Origin: WTFY01 sp965205685
GTDB taxonomy: Bacteria; Pseudomonadota; Gammaproteobacteria; UBA4575
Direction: 5' to 3'
DNA: 64,000 nucleotides
NCBI GenBank assembly: GCA_965205685.1
Contig: OZ242174.1
Location: 1,674,001 to 1,738,000 of the forward strand
Part shown: piece after piece, positions 1 to 9,219 of the stretch
Layout: each line of letters begins with the position of its first letter
How positions within the stretch are numbered: the stretch's first letter is position 1
Notes under the pieces: generated by a model
What the model saw: the letters and a program-made list of their open reading frames with translations, nothing else
Told to the model about the DNA's origin: nothing
Databases searched by the model: none
Program-made: the position numbers and the translations under genes

Positions 1-38
1 GACACGATGGCGGTACTTGTTCGCGATACAATGAGCCG

Positions 39-392
39 ATGGCCCATCCAGAAGACATCCCTCTACAGGCTGACCTCGCCGATCATGGCGGGTGTGCCAA
101 TTCGGAGCCGTTTGCCCTGCGCGTCCTGGGCGACAGCATGGAACCCGAGTTCAGGGACGGGAACATCATCATCATTGATTCGGCGGCAGCTGTGGAAAGT
201 GGCTGCTACGTGCTGGCCATGGTCGACGAAGAATACATTTTCCGCCAGCTGGTCATCGAAGATGGCCGCTACGTGCTGAAAGCTCTAAATGAAGGGTATG
301 AAGAAATAGAGGTTCCCGGGATCGAAGCGATCCGTGGTGTCATCGTACAGCGCTCAGGGGTGCGCCGTAGGGACCACAAGCACTATGGCTGA
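39..392 (+). CDS. S24-family (LexA/repressor-type) peptidase domain protein, possibly 5'-truncated by the window edge
   Basis: The protein is essentially one S24 serine-lysine peptidase domain, the self-cleavage domain of LexA, UmuD and phage repressors. A GDSMEP motif puts the candidate nucleophile at Ser33 and VLKALN gives the candidate general base Lys81, counted from the ATG at 39. No helix-turn-helix is visible. The frame stays open upstream to the window edge with no other start codon, so the true N-terminus may lie outside and a DNA-binding part cannot be excluded. It converges on the rhodanese gene. The family is certain; whether it cleaves itself or regulates anything is unknown. Confidence 0.8.
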   Translation: MAHPEDIPLQADLADHGGCANSEPFALRVLGDSMEPEFRDGNIIIIDSAAAVESGCYVLAMVDEEYIFRQLVIEDGRYVLKALNEGYEEIEVPGIEAIRGVIVQRSGVRRRDHKHYG

Positions 393-430
393 AAACCGTG
401 TTCCCGAAATCCGGATCAGCCTTCTTCAGG

Positions 431-901
431 TCACAGTACCCGCTGCTGTTCGGGTTTGACCTTGGGGCTTAAAAATACCTCTGCACGATCCTGGTCCACT
501 TTCTCGTGACCCTGGCCGACCAGGGGCTGCTCATAGTCGTTCCACCCCTTCAGGCCCGTTTTCAGCGAAATAACATTTTTATAACCCATCTGCTGCATGG
601 TGTAGGCCGCCAGCACACTGCGATTGCCGGACCGGCAGACCACAACGACTTCCTTTGCCCTGGCTTCAGCAAGTACGGGCAGGGTCTCGCTATAGCCATA
701 GTCGCACGCAGCCTCCAGGATCCCCCTGGGCACATTGACGGACCCGGCAATATGCATCGCAGCAAACTCCTCGGGTTCACGGATATCCAGGACCAGGGGT
801 TGGTGATCGCCGGAAAGTTTCTGCTCCAGGTCCCAGGGCATGATTTCATTGACCAGTCTTTCGTGCTCGGAGACAAGCTGCTTGAACGTCTTCACAGGCA
901 T
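431..901 (-). CDS. Rhodanese-domain sulfurtransferase
   Basis: Single rhodanese domain, roughly residues 25-130 of 156, with an active-site loop CRSGNRS starting at Cys89 and the usual LDIREPEEF segment near residue 38. There is no signal peptide, so it should be cytoplasmic. Such enzymes carry a persulfide on the loop cysteine. Close to a dsr cluster, a role in feeding sulfane sulfur towards DsrE/DsrC is a reasonable inference, but the sequence does not identify donor or acceptor. The last 25 residues are a charged extension outside the domain. It lies downstream of the regulator gene on the same strand with a 45-bp gap, so it may be co-transcribed with the two-component pair. Confidence 0.88.
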   Translation of the reverse strand: MPVKTFKQLVSEHERLVNEIMPWDLEQKLSGDHQPLVLDIREPEEFAAMHIAGSVNVPRGILEAACDYGYSETLPVLAEARAKEVVVVCRSGNRSVLAAYTMQQMGYKNVISLKTGLKGWNDYEQPLVGQGHEKVDQDRAEVFLSPKVKPEQQRVL

Positions 902-946
902 CCGCTCTCAGAAAATCCAGCAAGTATCGCTTGAAAATGGAGAGTT

Positions 947-1624
947 CTAGTCGCTCGCGTATGTTTTTCTGGCTCGAAGCCCCTGCTCCACTGCAATCAC
1001 TGCCGCTTCCACGCGCGAATGGATGTTCAGCTTTCTTAAAATGGCTTTGACGTGCAGCTTGACCGTACCATCCGAAATGCCCAGATTTCTGGCGATGACC
1101 TTGTTGCTCTGACCTTCAGCCAATAGACTCAAGATTTCGCGCTCACGTGGAGTCAGGCTGTCCAGTGGGCTGACTTCGGATTCGAGGGGATCTTCCCCCT
1201 TGACCACCTTTGCCAGAATTTGTGCCAGATTCGGTGCGACGACGGTTTCGCCCCGGATGATCTCACGCAATGCGGCCACCACGTTGTCCGGTTCCATGTC
1301 CTTCAGCAGATAGCCCTTGGCCCCATTACGCAAGGCCTCCACCAAGTCGCGCTCATCGCCACTCGTCGTCAACATGACCACCGGAGCTTCAAATTTCAGA
1401 TGCCGAAACTGCTTCAAGACCTCTAGACCGGACATTCCGGGCATCCGCATGTCCAGTAACACGACGTCGGGCTGTAACTCCTGAGCCAACCTGATGCCTT
1501 CATGACCATCACTGACCGAGGCAACAACCTCGATTCCGTGTCGGCTCAGCAAGCTCTGCAACCCTTCACGAAACAAGGTGTGATCGTCAATGACAATAAT
1601 GCGCAGCTTCATATAGGAAGCCAT
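947..1624 (-). CDS. NarL/LuxR-family response regulator
   Basis: An N-terminal receiver domain has the acidic pair at the start (VIDDH), the phospho-acceptor in LLDMRMPG (Asp58) and a conserved Thr-Thr/Lys end. A C-terminal LuxR-type helix-turn-helix occupies about residues 158-215 (LTPREREIL, then GTVKLHVKAIL). The start at 1624 gives MASYMKLR; an internal ATG at 1612 (MKLRIIVI) is equally plausible and closer to family length. Its gene begins 10 bp after the kinase gene ends, so the two form an operon. By family it binds DNA when phosphorylated. Its target is not visible, but the adjacent dsr cluster is the obvious candidate. Confidence 0.92.
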   Translation of the reverse strand: MASYMKLRIIVIDDHTLFREGLQSLLSRHGIEVVASVSDGHEGIRLAQELQPDVVLLDMRMPGMSGLEVLKQFRHLKFEAPVVMLTTSGDERDLVEALRNGAKGYLLKDMEPDNVVAALREIIRGETVVAPNLAQILAKVVKGEDPLESEVSPLDSLTPREREILSLLAEGQSNKVIARNLGISDGTVKLHVKAILRKLNIHSRVEAAVIAVEQGLRARKTYASD

Positions 1625-1634
1625 GACTCAAAAC

Positions 1635-3041
1635 TCACACCATTTCGTGCTGGACATTCTCTTGCGCACCATCCGGCAAGTAATTAAATTCAAAGCGAAC
1701 CTGTACACCTTCACCCGGTTCTCCATCCACGGTTAGTGTACCACCAATCCGGTTAGCACGGTCCTGCATGACACTGATACCAACATGTTCACCGGCAGGA
1801 TTTTGTTTTTGAAGGTCGGTGATCCCGATGCCATCGTCTTCAACAAGAACGGTGTATTGACCCTCTTCGTCACCACGCATGAGTACGCGCACTGTACCTG
1901 CCTCGCTGTGCTTTCGAACATTGGTGAGAGCTTCCTGAATCACGCGCAGTACCTGTAACTCGATCTGCGGGGGCAGCATGGTGTCCGGCCATTCTTTTTG
2001 CAGATATACCTGTACGCCATCACTATCTTGTTTGAATCGCTCGATGACTTGCTCTACAGACACGGTGAGGCTGCGCTCGCCAATGGGCAGTCGAAAATGT
2101 GCAATGAGTGCACGCAACTCTGTATGTGCCTCGTCAATGGTGGATTCTATGCGTTCCAGTTCCTGCCAAGTCGCAGCCTCATCTCCCTGGTGAATCGTTT
2201 CATCCAGCACCCGTACCTGGTACCGGATACTTGCCAGCGTCTGTGCAAGTGAATCGTGCAGCTCATTGGCAATGTTGGTTCTTTCACGCATGATGGACAG
2301 GGCTTTGGCTTCTTCGTCAAGACGGGCTTTTTCTACAGCAATGCCAAGGTGACGCCCCATGCTGGTAAACAACTCTCTATTCTCTCCGTCATTTTTGAAT
2401 TTGTCCTCTTCGATGTACAGGTTGTATACACCCAGAACCTTGCCACGGTACTGCAACGGAATAATCAGCACTGAAAGTCTTTCGCCGTCAAAAATGGCTC
2501 GGCTGATCTGCAAGGGGCAGGCTACCACCCGGATAGGAACCGTTTGTTGTCCATTCGAATCGGGCATGCTCTCGGGCAAAAATGGAGGCTTGTCCTTGAG
2601 TATCGACTCAATACCGGTCCCCGCGATTAGCGAATAGGTGTTCTTTTTCGTTTCTAGAAAAACAACTGCCCCGCGTGCATCCACCAGTTCCTTCATGGTG
2701 TGCAAAAAATGAGTCAGCAGTTCGTGCACGTTGCGTGACATGTTGATACTTGTGACCACGTCATACAGCGTTTTCTGCGACTTGTTTTTGCGTGCGATGT
2801 GTTCTGTGTGCCGCTGCAGTTGGATCTCTGCATCTCTAGACAGCGACTCCAGCATCTCTGCAACAAAGTTGATATCCTGACTCAACTCGGACAATTCTGA
2901 CTCGGGGAAAACGGGGATGCGCGCAGCAAGTTCGCCGGCACGAATTTTTTGGGTCCACATGTGTAGCGTGGTCAAAAACTCCGTCAATTTGACATCCGAA
3001 TACATTCTAGACTCCGCAATCCCGGGAATGGAGTTCATCAC
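1635..3041 (-). CDS. NarX-like GAF-domain sensor histidine kinase
   Basis: The order of domains is an N-terminal helical region (about 15-95), a GAF-type sensor domain (about 95-235), a HisKA_3 dimerisation box with the phospho-acceptor in NELHDSLAQ (His262), and a C-terminal HATPase with VEDDGIGI. No transmembrane segment is visible, unlike NarX, so it is probably a soluble sensor. A GAF domain could bind a small ligand, haem or an Fe-S cofactor; nothing in the sequence decides this. It forms a kinase-regulator operon with the LuxR-type gene immediately downstream. The signal sensed is unknown. Confidence 0.9.
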   Translation of the reverse strand: MMNSIPGIAESRMYSDVKLTEFLTTLHMWTQKIRAGELAARIPVFPESELSELSQDINFVAEMLESLSRDAEIQLQRHTEHIARKNKSQKTLYDVVTSINMSRNVHELLTHFLHTMKELVDARGAVVFLETKKNTYSLIAGTGIESILKDKPPFLPESMPDSNGQQTVPIRVVACPLQISRAIFDGERLSVLIIPLQYRGKVLGVYNLYIEEDKFKNDGENRELFTSMGRHLGIAVEKARLDEEAKALSIMRERTNIANELHDSLAQTLASIRYQVRVLDETIHQGDEAATWQELERIESTIDEAHTELRALIAHFRLPIGERSLTVSVEQVIERFKQDSDGVQVYLQKEWPDTMLPPQIELQVLRVIQEALTNVRKHSEAGTVRVLMRGDEEGQYTVLVEDDGIGITDLQKQNPAGEHVGISVMQDRANRIGGTLTVDGEPGEGVQVRFEFNYLPDGAQENVQHEMV

Positions 3042-3298
3042 ATTGGGTCGTATGCGTTATCGCTGACTGCTACTTTACCAGTATTAGGGCTTTTTGCTGA
3101 ACAAAAGCCAACACCCAGTCAACGTGCGACCCAAGGATTACACGAAGATCTTTCAGCTGGAGTTCAAGCCAGAAAAATCAAGTTCAAAAGGGAAGCAAAC
3201 TGCTCAAGAGATTTTTCACTTTATGCGGGTCGGGTTGTGCGTGTGCGAAGGCATATTGATTTGCGAAGTGAATCTACTGCCGGTGTAACCCTGCATCC

Positions 3299-3631
3299 CT
3301 ATTCCTGTTCCTGTTCGGGTGGCGAGTAGTTCGGATCATTGGGGTTTAGAAACACAAAGTGGAACTGTTTGGGCTCCAGCTCAACGAAGTCAATCGTTGT
3401 GCCATCCAGTAAACCCAAGCTGGACTCAGCCACTACAAGTTCAATCCCGTTGGACTCGAAACAATGATCCTTTTCACTACCACTGCCCACATCATCAAAC
3501 CCCAGACCGTAATGGATGGAGTTATCTGCATTGCGGGTGGCCGCAACGCGCAACGGAGCATTGTCCATTTTCGCCTCAAGCGCAGATTTCCTGACTTGGT
3601 CAGCAGCAGCTTTTGTCATTTTTAGGGGCAT
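3299..3631 (-). CDS. dsrR: DsrR, A-type carrier-like protein
   Basis: At 110 residues it has the IscA/ErpA fold signature (MTKAAADQVRKSA at the N-terminus and GLGFDDV in the middle) but lacks the three conserved cysteines that bind Fe-S clusters in IscA. The only cysteine is in DHCFESNG. Loss of those cysteines is characteristic of DsrR. In Allochromatium, DsrR is linked to post-transcriptional control of dsr expression rather than cluster assembly. The C-terminus ends in a Glu/Gln-rich tail. It is the last gene of the minus-strand dsr run, 58 bp after dsrN, the usual dsrN-dsrR order. Confidence 0.88.
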   Translation of the reverse strand: MPLKMTKAAADQVRKSALEAKMDNAPLRVAATRNADNSIHYGLGFDDVGSGSEKDHCFESNGIELVVAESSLGLLDGTTIDFVELEPKQFHFVFLNPNDPNYSPPEQEQE

Positions 3632-3689
3632 GCCGTGTATCCGGAAATTTTCATGGCCTCACCTGGAGAGAGCAGATTGTAGCCCATCC

Positions 3690-5054
3690 TCAGGTACAGG
3701 TTTTTATAAAGTGAAGAAAATCTGGAATCCATTGATTCCTTTCCGTATTTCTTTGGTGGGCGTAGCAGGCCAGCAGGTTTTTATAGCGTATGCCATCGTT
3801 TTGTCCGTCGATTCCAAAGCCGCGCCTGACTTCAAAAGAATAATCGTACTGATCGGTCATGTTTGTGAGCGTGGAGTAATGGAACTCATGCCCCGGAATG
3901 CTCTGCTGGGAAGTACTGGGCCATGGGTGCCGGGAATTTTTTTGCAGCATCGTGTAGCCGCGTCCTGCGGGATTTTCATGCATCTCACAGTCTGCATCGA
4001 TAATGCCCACCATCGCACATTTCTCGGAATCAAACCGTATCGAATTGCAGAGATACATCAGTCCGCCACATTCGGCGTATGTGGGAAGTCCTTTTTCTAT
4101 GGCATTCCGCACAGCCTGCATCATGGGTGCGTTGGCAGAAAGCCTGTGCATGTTCTTTTCCGGAAAACCTCCGCCGATAAACAGTGCATCCGCTTCAGGG
4201 GGAGTGCTGTCACGCAATGTGTCAAATGGCAGCAGTTGTACCCCGAGTTGTGAAAAGGTGTCCAGATCATCTGCATAGTAAAACCCAAAGGCTTCATCCC
4301 TGGCATAGGCGATCCTCAGCCCGTAATCTTGCATGTCCATATCCGGCTCTTCGGCTTGCGATGTGAGTGGTAGCGCAAAATCTGCAACTGCTGCAACCTG
4401 ATCAAGATCAACCTGATCTTCAACGATCTTGGAAATATCCATGATGTGCTGGTCAGCAAGATGATCCTCGTTGCTCGGCTTCAGGCCCAGATAACGTTCC
4501 ACCAGCTCGAGTTTTTTGTTGCGGTATACCGTACCCAGCACAGGAATATCCGTGTACTGCTTGATCACGTTCGTCAATTTGGCTGCATGCCGGTCTCCGC
4601 CGACCAGATTTAAAATGATCCCGGCAATTCTTGCGTCCGGGTCAAACTGCTGGTACCCAAGCACGAGAGGGGCGACCCCGCGGATCGTGCCGCGTGTATC
4701 CAGTGCCAGTATCACCGGGGTCTTGAGCAGTTTTGTCAGGGCGGCATTGCTGTCGTGACCATCTTCACTCAGGCCATCATGCAGGCCCTTGTTGCCTTCA
4801 ATGATGGCAATGTCTGCATCCCGTTTCCGGTTTTCAAACATGGAGACGATCTCGGTCTCGGTCTGCGTCCAGAAATCGAGGTTGTAGCAGTTGCGCTGCG
4901 ATGCCCGGGACAACCACATCGGGTCAATGTAGTCCGGGCCCTTCTTGAAGGTTTGCACTTTCATGCCGCGGCGGTGCAGGGCCGCACTGATGCCGATGCT
5001 CAGGATGGTTTTACCCGAGGATTTGTGGGCGGCTGAAATCAGGACGGATGCCAT
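3690..5054 (-). CDS. dsrN: DsrN, sirohaem amidase (cobyrinate a,c-diamide synthase-like)
   Basis: CbiA/CobB-type protein of 454 residues. The N-terminal ATPase domain has a P-loop variant (AHKSSGKT). The C-terminal class I-like glutamine amidotransferase domain has the nucleophile in YAECGGLMYLC and a downstream His segment (GHEFHYS). In sulfur oxidisers DsrN is thought to amidate sirohaem to the sirohaem amide used by DsrAB. It lies between dsrP and dsrR, its normal place. A role in cobalamin synthesis is the alternative for this family, but no other cobalamin genes are present. Confidence 0.93.
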   Translation of the reverse strand: MASVLISAAHKSSGKTILSIGISAALHRRGMKVQTFKKGPDYIDPMWLSRASQRNCYNLDFWTQTETEIVSMFENRKRDADIAIIEGNKGLHDGLSEDGHDSNAALTKLLKTPVILALDTRGTIRGVAPLVLGYQQFDPDARIAGIILNLVGGDRHAAKLTNVIKQYTDIPVLGTVYRNKKLELVERYLGLKPSNEDHLADQHIMDISKIVEDQVDLDQVAAVADFALPLTSQAEEPDMDMQDYGLRIAYARDEAFGFYYADDLDTFSQLGVQLLPFDTLRDSTPPEADALFIGGGFPEKNMHRLSANAPMMQAVRNAIEKGLPTYAECGGLMYLCNSIRFDSEKCAMVGIIDADCEMHENPAGRGYTMLQKNSRHPWPSTSQQSIPGHEFHYSTLTNMTDQYDYSFEVRRGFGIDGQNDGIRYKNLLACYAHQRNTERNQWIPDFLHFIKTCT

Positions 5055-5095
5055 GATGCTATGCAGGCCCCTTCACGAGAATGGCCCGGAATCCG

Positions 5096-6331
5096 CTATG
5101 GGGTCACGGGTTCCAGTCTGAGCGCCTTGTCCGACAGACTTTCGGGCAGAAACTCAAGCACGGCAATGCCCACCGTGACGATGGCCAGTGACAGGCAGAT
5201 TCCTCCTACACCGAGCAGAATCTCAAAAATGCTGGGAGCATACTGCGCGACTACGCCATCAAAAAAACTGCTGCTTTCCTCCATGCCTGGGAAGAGTACC
5301 AAGGGGTAGGCTTGGCCGCCGATAATGATCACATACAACTGGGCAAGTCCTCCCACGATCACCAGCAAAGACGCCAGCGAGATCATGTGCCTTGACTGAC
5401 TGAACGGCCTCATGAAAACCAGCACAAGCGGCACCACACAACCGAACAACAGCTGGACCACCCAGAACAGGAACGTGTAGATACCGCCATCAACCAGGAT
5501 AAAGCGCTCGATGCCATGATGTTCCGTGGCATACAGGTTCGTCAGGTGGTATACCAGAACAAAATAGAATACCGAAGCGACAAAAACTCCCAACAGGACC
5601 CTGAGCTTGTGCAGGATGGCATCACCAAGCTGACGCCGCGTCCATGCATAGCTTGCCTGCAATACGAGGATGAAAACTGCAAGGCCAAAGGCAAACGACA
5701 TGATGATAAACAACGGCGCCATGATGGCTGCATCATATGCCTGACGCGCCACCAGGAACCCGAAAATTGATCCGGTACCTGTTGTAAGGATCAGTCGCCA
5801 GATGAATGCGGTAAATCCGGCCGGCTTGGAAAACCGGTTCATTTTTCTTTCCATCATCATCCACAAATATATTGCGGTAATGAAAATGAAGCCCACATAC
5901 AAAAAGATATTCCAGGCAAAGATGGACTTGAAGTTGTAGACCGTCATGGCAATGATCAAGCGATCCGGCCGACCCAGGTCCAGAACCAGTATAACCAGCC
6001 CGCCCACCAGCAGTGCAATTGCAAGGAGAGCGGACAACCTCGCAAGCGGCTTGTAGTCCACTTTACCGAATACAGAGGAGATGGACGCCACATTGAGGGC
6101 GCCGGAAGCAGCTACGATCAAAAAGACCGCGGCCACATGCGGGAAGCCCCACACAATCTGGTTGCTCATGCCGGTGATGTGGTGCCCTTCCACATCCATG
6201 TGATGTGCGGCCAGGTATCCGACCAGCGCGCCGAGAACCAGCGTGCCCAGCAAGATCCAGTACTGGGCGGAATTTGCGTTGATGGTGCTGAAACGGGCGG
6301 TTTCCATGCCTGCAGCCTTACTCGGTATCAC
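5096..6331 (-). CDS. dsrP: DsrP, NrfD-like integral membrane subunit
   Basis: A 411-residue polytopic protein with about ten hydrophobic segments, starting near residue 30 (WILLGTLVLGALVGYLA) and ending close to the C-terminus. It matches the NrfD/PsrC family. In the DsrMKJOP complex DsrP is the quinone-interacting membrane anchor that works with the periplasmic Fe-S protein DsrO and the cytochrome DsrJ. It begins 20 bp after dsrO. There are no signs of truncation. Assignment rests on topology and on perfect synteny J-O-P-N. Confidence 0.93.
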   Translation of the reverse strand: MIPSKAAGMETARFSTINANSAQYWILLGTLVLGALVGYLAAHHMDVEGHHITGMSNQIVWGFPHVAAVFLIVAASGALNVASISSVFGKVDYKPLARLSALLAIALLVGGLVILVLDLGRPDRLIIAMTVYNFKSIFAWNIFLYVGFIFITAIYLWMMMERKMNRFSKPAGFTAFIWRLILTTGTGSIFGFLVARQAYDAAIMAPLFIIMSFAFGLAVFILVLQASYAWTRRQLGDAILHKLRVLLGVFVASVFYFVLVYHLTNLYATEHHGIERFILVDGGIYTFLFWVVQLLFGCVVPLVLVFMRPFSQSRHMISLASLLVIVGGLAQLYVIIIGGQAYPLVLFPGMEESSSFFDGVVAQYAPSIFEILLGVGGICLSLAIVTVGIAVLEFLPESLSDKALRLEPVTP

Positions 6332-6351
6332 GGGTTTTCGGAAAGCTCATC

Positions 6352-7110
6352 TCAAATTCCCTGGTAACGGACTCCCGTATTGAGCCCCAGGTCTGCACGG
6401 ATCTGCGTACCACCGTACTTCTCCAGCCGTTTTGATATTTCGCTTTCAGGGTCGTTCAGGTCGCCAAACAAGAGCGCATCATGCCCTTCTTCTGTACAGG
6501 CCTCGGCACAGGCCGTAGTGTTGTCTCCCCGGTCCACCTTGTGCACGCACAGGGTACAGCTTTCCACACATCCCTTGCCCCGGGGCGAATGAGGCAGCTG
6601 ATCCTGTAACGGCTCGTGGATAAAGGAACGCGCCTTGTAGGGGCATGCCATCATGCAATATCGGCAACCGATACAGGTGTGCTTGTTAACCAGTACGATT
6701 CCGTCTTCTCGACGAAAGGAGGCGCGGGTCGGGCATACGTCAACACACGGGGGATGTTCGCAATGCTGACACATCATCGGCATGGATGTAACGTGGCCGG
6801 TCTGCCTGTCCCTGACGTTCAGCTTGCGAATCCACTGGGCGTCGGTTTCCGGACGGCCCAGGCTCCACACACCATTTTCCTCATTGCAGGCAGTCACACA
6901 CGCGTCGCATTCTTCATGACAGTTATTCGTATTGACCAGCATGCCCCAGCGCTGCTGGCTGCTTACAGCCTGATCATCGGGTTTTGCACCTACAGTGTGA
7001 TACAGAAAGACTCCCGGAGCGATGGCCAGCCCTCCCAGGGCTGCCACACCCTGTGTGAATTGCCGCCGATCGGTGCTGATTTCCTCAGTTGTATCGGGTG
7101 TATCGCGCAT
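6352..7110 (-). CDS. dsrO: DsrO, Tat-exported ferredoxin-like subunit
   Basis: The 252-residue protein starts with a twin-arginine signal (DRRQFTQG followed by a hydrophobic stretch at about 27-42), so it is exported folded with its clusters. The rest is rich in CxxCxxC motifs, among them CHEECDACVTAC, CQHCEHPPCVDVCP, CIGCRYCMMACP and CTLCVHKVD. These would hold four [4Fe-4S] clusters, as in HybA/NrfC-type proteins. In DsrMKJOP it passes electrons between the periplasmic haem protein DsrJ and the membrane protein DsrP. It sits 21 bp downstream of dsrJ. Confidence 0.95.
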   Translation of the reverse strand: MRDTPDTTEEISTDRRQFTQGVAALGGLAIAPGVFLYHTVGAKPDDQAVSSQQRWGMLVNTNNCHEECDACVTACNEENGVWSLGRPETDAQWIRKLNVRDRQTGHVTSMPMMCQHCEHPPCVDVCPTRASFRREDGIVLVNKHTCIGCRYCMMACPYKARSFIHEPLQDQLPHSPRGKGCVESCTLCVHKVDRGDNTTACAEACTEEGHDALLFGDLNDPESEISKRLEKYGGTQIRADLGLNTGVRYQGI

Positions 7111-7131
7111 GATAAATCCGGTTCCCAGCGG

Positions 7132-7620
7132 TCATTTGGTGAAGACAGCAGTGCTGAACTGTAGAGTCTCAAGAAGCTCCTGTACAGGCTGTCGTGCATG
7201 CTGATCCGGCCCGAGTGCTTTGCGGATCGCTTCTTCGGGACGATCGGCATGGCACTGAAAACAGTCAATGGTCACCGCGGCAAATTGATGGCAGCTTGCA
7301 CAAAAGTGTGTCTCTTGCGAATAGCGTGCATAAACACCCTCATCGTTCGGTGTGATGTGGCAGTCAATGCAACCGATCAGGCTGTGCTTTTTTGTGCGGA
7401 TTCCTTCGATCACTGTCAGGTCCCTGTGGTCGAGGATGTATTCGAAATGCTGTCTTCGCATGATCTCAACAGGCTCCACACAAAGAGTATCTTCATCGTA
7501 GTTTCCCTTGGGCGGCGGGATGTTTTCCGGGCCACTTGCAACGGTCCCGAGCATGAGCATGCAGACAGCTGCAATACCAGCAAGGCTGAATAGCAAACGG
7601 TGGGCGGGAATCCTTTTCAA
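7132..7620 (-). CDS. dsrJ: DsrJ, periplasmic trihaem cytochrome c
   Basis: Three haem c sites are visible (CIDCH, CASCH, CFQCH) after an N-terminal hydrophobic segment (about 8-28) that acts as signal or membrane anchor. A further cysteine before the first haem (TLCVEPVEIMRRQHFEY) matches the cysteine known as an unusual haem ligand in DsrJ of Allochromatium. Length (162 residues) is typical. In most sulfur oxidisers dsrL lies between dsrK and dsrJ; here dsrJ follows dsrK after only 43 bp and dsrL is elsewhere. Confidence 0.95.
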   Translation of the reverse strand: MKRIPAHRLLFSLAGIAAVCMLMLGTVASGPENIPPPKGNYDEDTLCVEPVEIMRRQHFEYILDHRDLTVIEGIRTKKHSLIGCIDCHITPNDEGVYARYSQETHFCASCHQFAAVTIDCFQCHADRPEEAIRKALGPDQHARQPVQELLETLQFSTAVFTK

Positions 7621-7663
7621 GGCGCGTCACTTAGGTCCAGTCATAGGTGAACGGTCAGTTGGC

Positions 7664-9217
7664 TCAGGCAGCCTCAGCCTGATCCTGCGCTTCCTCTGAC
7701 TGATCTGCCTCTGACCGATTTTCCTCTTCAGGCTGCAGCACGATCGCATTGCCTACCAGCTGGTGCACGCTGACGACCTGATCCATCTGGAAATCATAGT
7801 ACGGGAACACTTTGGAAAACTGGCTTTTACAGATCGCACACATCGCTGCCATGTGGGTCACACCGTAATCATCGACAACATTTTTGAGGGCTTCCATGCG
7901 TGGCAAAGCACCTTTGACACGCAACTCGATCAAGTCATCGGTCAGCAACCCGCCGCCGCCGCCACAGCAGTAGGTGCCTTCACCAATGGAGTAGCTTGGC
8001 ATGTCCACATAGTGGTTGCATACGGACCTGATCACCTCTCTCGGGATTTCAAACTGGCCACCCGGCCTGTCCCCCATACGGGATGCGCGTGCCACATTGC
8101 AGGAATCATGGTAGGTGAGCACCATGTCATCATTTTGTGACGGGTCAAGGGTCAGCTTCCCTTGCTGGATCAGGCTGTGCGTTACCTCGCAGATATGCTG
8201 TGGTACAGGATAATCCGGGTCAAGGAAGTCAAAGGGGCCAGCCAGGGTGTTCAAAAAAGAATAGGCCACCCGCCAGGCATGCCCGCATTCGCCAAATACA
8301 ATCCGCTTCACACCCAGGTCCAGTGCGGCCTGGCGAATCCGCAAGGCGAGTTTTTGCATGTTCTCATAGCTGCCAATGAACATGCCAAAGTTTGCAGCCT
8401 CACTGGCATAGGAACTCAGCGTCCAGGATATGCCTGCCTGATGAAACACTTTTGCATAACCGATCAGCCCGTCAATATGTGGCTCTGCAAAAAAATCGGC
8501 AGACGGGGTTACCAGCAGCACCTCGGCGCCTTTCTCGTCCAGAGGGAAGCGGACCTGAACACCGGTTTCCTCTTCAACATCCTCTTCCAGACCTTCCAGC
8601 GTGTCTGCCAGGGCCGGTTCCGGCAGGCCCAGATTGTTGCCGATCACGTGGACCTTGCCGATGATTTCATTGCAGTATTTCTGTCCCTTGCCTACAGCAT
8701 CCATGACCTCACGTGCGGCCATGGAGATTTCTGCAGTGTCAATTCCGTAGGGGCAATACACGGAACACCGCCTGCACTGTGAACATTGATGAAAATAGCT
8801 GTACCAGTCATCTAGGACTTCCTCGGTCAAGTCCTCGGCACCCACAAGCTTTGGAAAAAGCTTGCCAGAAAGCGTGTAGTAGCGCCGGTACACTTTGCGG
8901 AACAAATCCTGACGTGCCACCGGCATGTTTTTTGGGTCAGTCGTACCCAAGTAGTAGTGGCACTTGTCCGTACAGGCGCCACACTTGACACAGGAATCCA
9001 GAAATACCTGCAGCGAACGGTACTTGCCCGTGAGTTCGCCCATCTTTTCAATGGCGACTTCTTTCCAGTTATCGACCAGTTCACCCGGATAGCCGAGTTT
9101 TTCCTGGAAGTCAGGCTTGGCAACAAACGGCTTGCTGTGCGCCATGACACCTTCCTGCAAACGGGGAATTATCGGATACTCCCTGATCTTCGGAGTTTCA
9201 AATTCTGCAGCAGCCAT
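7664..9217 (-). CDS. dsrK: DsrK, HdrD-like Fe-S catalytic subunit
   Basis: A 517-residue cytoplasmic protein with two ferredoxin-type motifs (CVKCGACTDKCHY and CSQCRRCSVYCPYG) in the first 200 residues. Two C-terminal CCG-type domains follow, including FGECGHAW and YCCGGGGGLL. The CCG cysteines bind the special catalytic cluster of heterodisulfide reductase-type enzymes. DsrK is the proposed site where the DsrC trisulfide or disulfide interacts with the membrane complex. The last 25 residues are a Glu/Gln/Ala-rich tail beyond the conserved fold. It starts 2 bp after the dsrM stop. Confidence 0.95.
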   Translation of the reverse strand: MAAAEFETPKIREYPIIPRLQEGVMAHSKPFVAKPDFQEKLGYPGELVDNWKEVAIEKMGELTGKYRSLQVFLDSCVKCGACTDKCHYYLGTTDPKNMPVARQDLFRKVYRRYYTLSGKLFPKLVGAEDLTEEVLDDWYSYFHQCSQCRRCSVYCPYGIDTAEISMAAREVMDAVGKGQKYCNEIIGKVHVIGNNLGLPEPALADTLEGLEEDVEEETGVQVRFPLDEKGAEVLLVTPSADFFAEPHIDGLIGYAKVFHQAGISWTLSSYASEAANFGMFIGSYENMQKLALRIRQAALDLGVKRIVFGECGHAWRVAYSFLNTLAGPFDFLDPDYPVPQHICEVTHSLIQQGKLTLDPSQNDDMVLTYHDSCNVARASRMGDRPGGQFEIPREVIRSVCNHYVDMPSYSIGEGTYCCGGGGGLLTDDLIELRVKGALPRMEALKNVVDDYGVTHMAAMCAICKSQFSKVFPYYDFQMDQVVSVHQLVGNAIVLQPEEENRSEADQSEEAQDQAEAA

Positions 9218-9219
9218 GG

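Noticed and set aside
3094..3288. 64-codon open frame between the kinase gene and dsrR
   Set aside because: No ribosome site, no motif and divergent composition; not supported as a gene.
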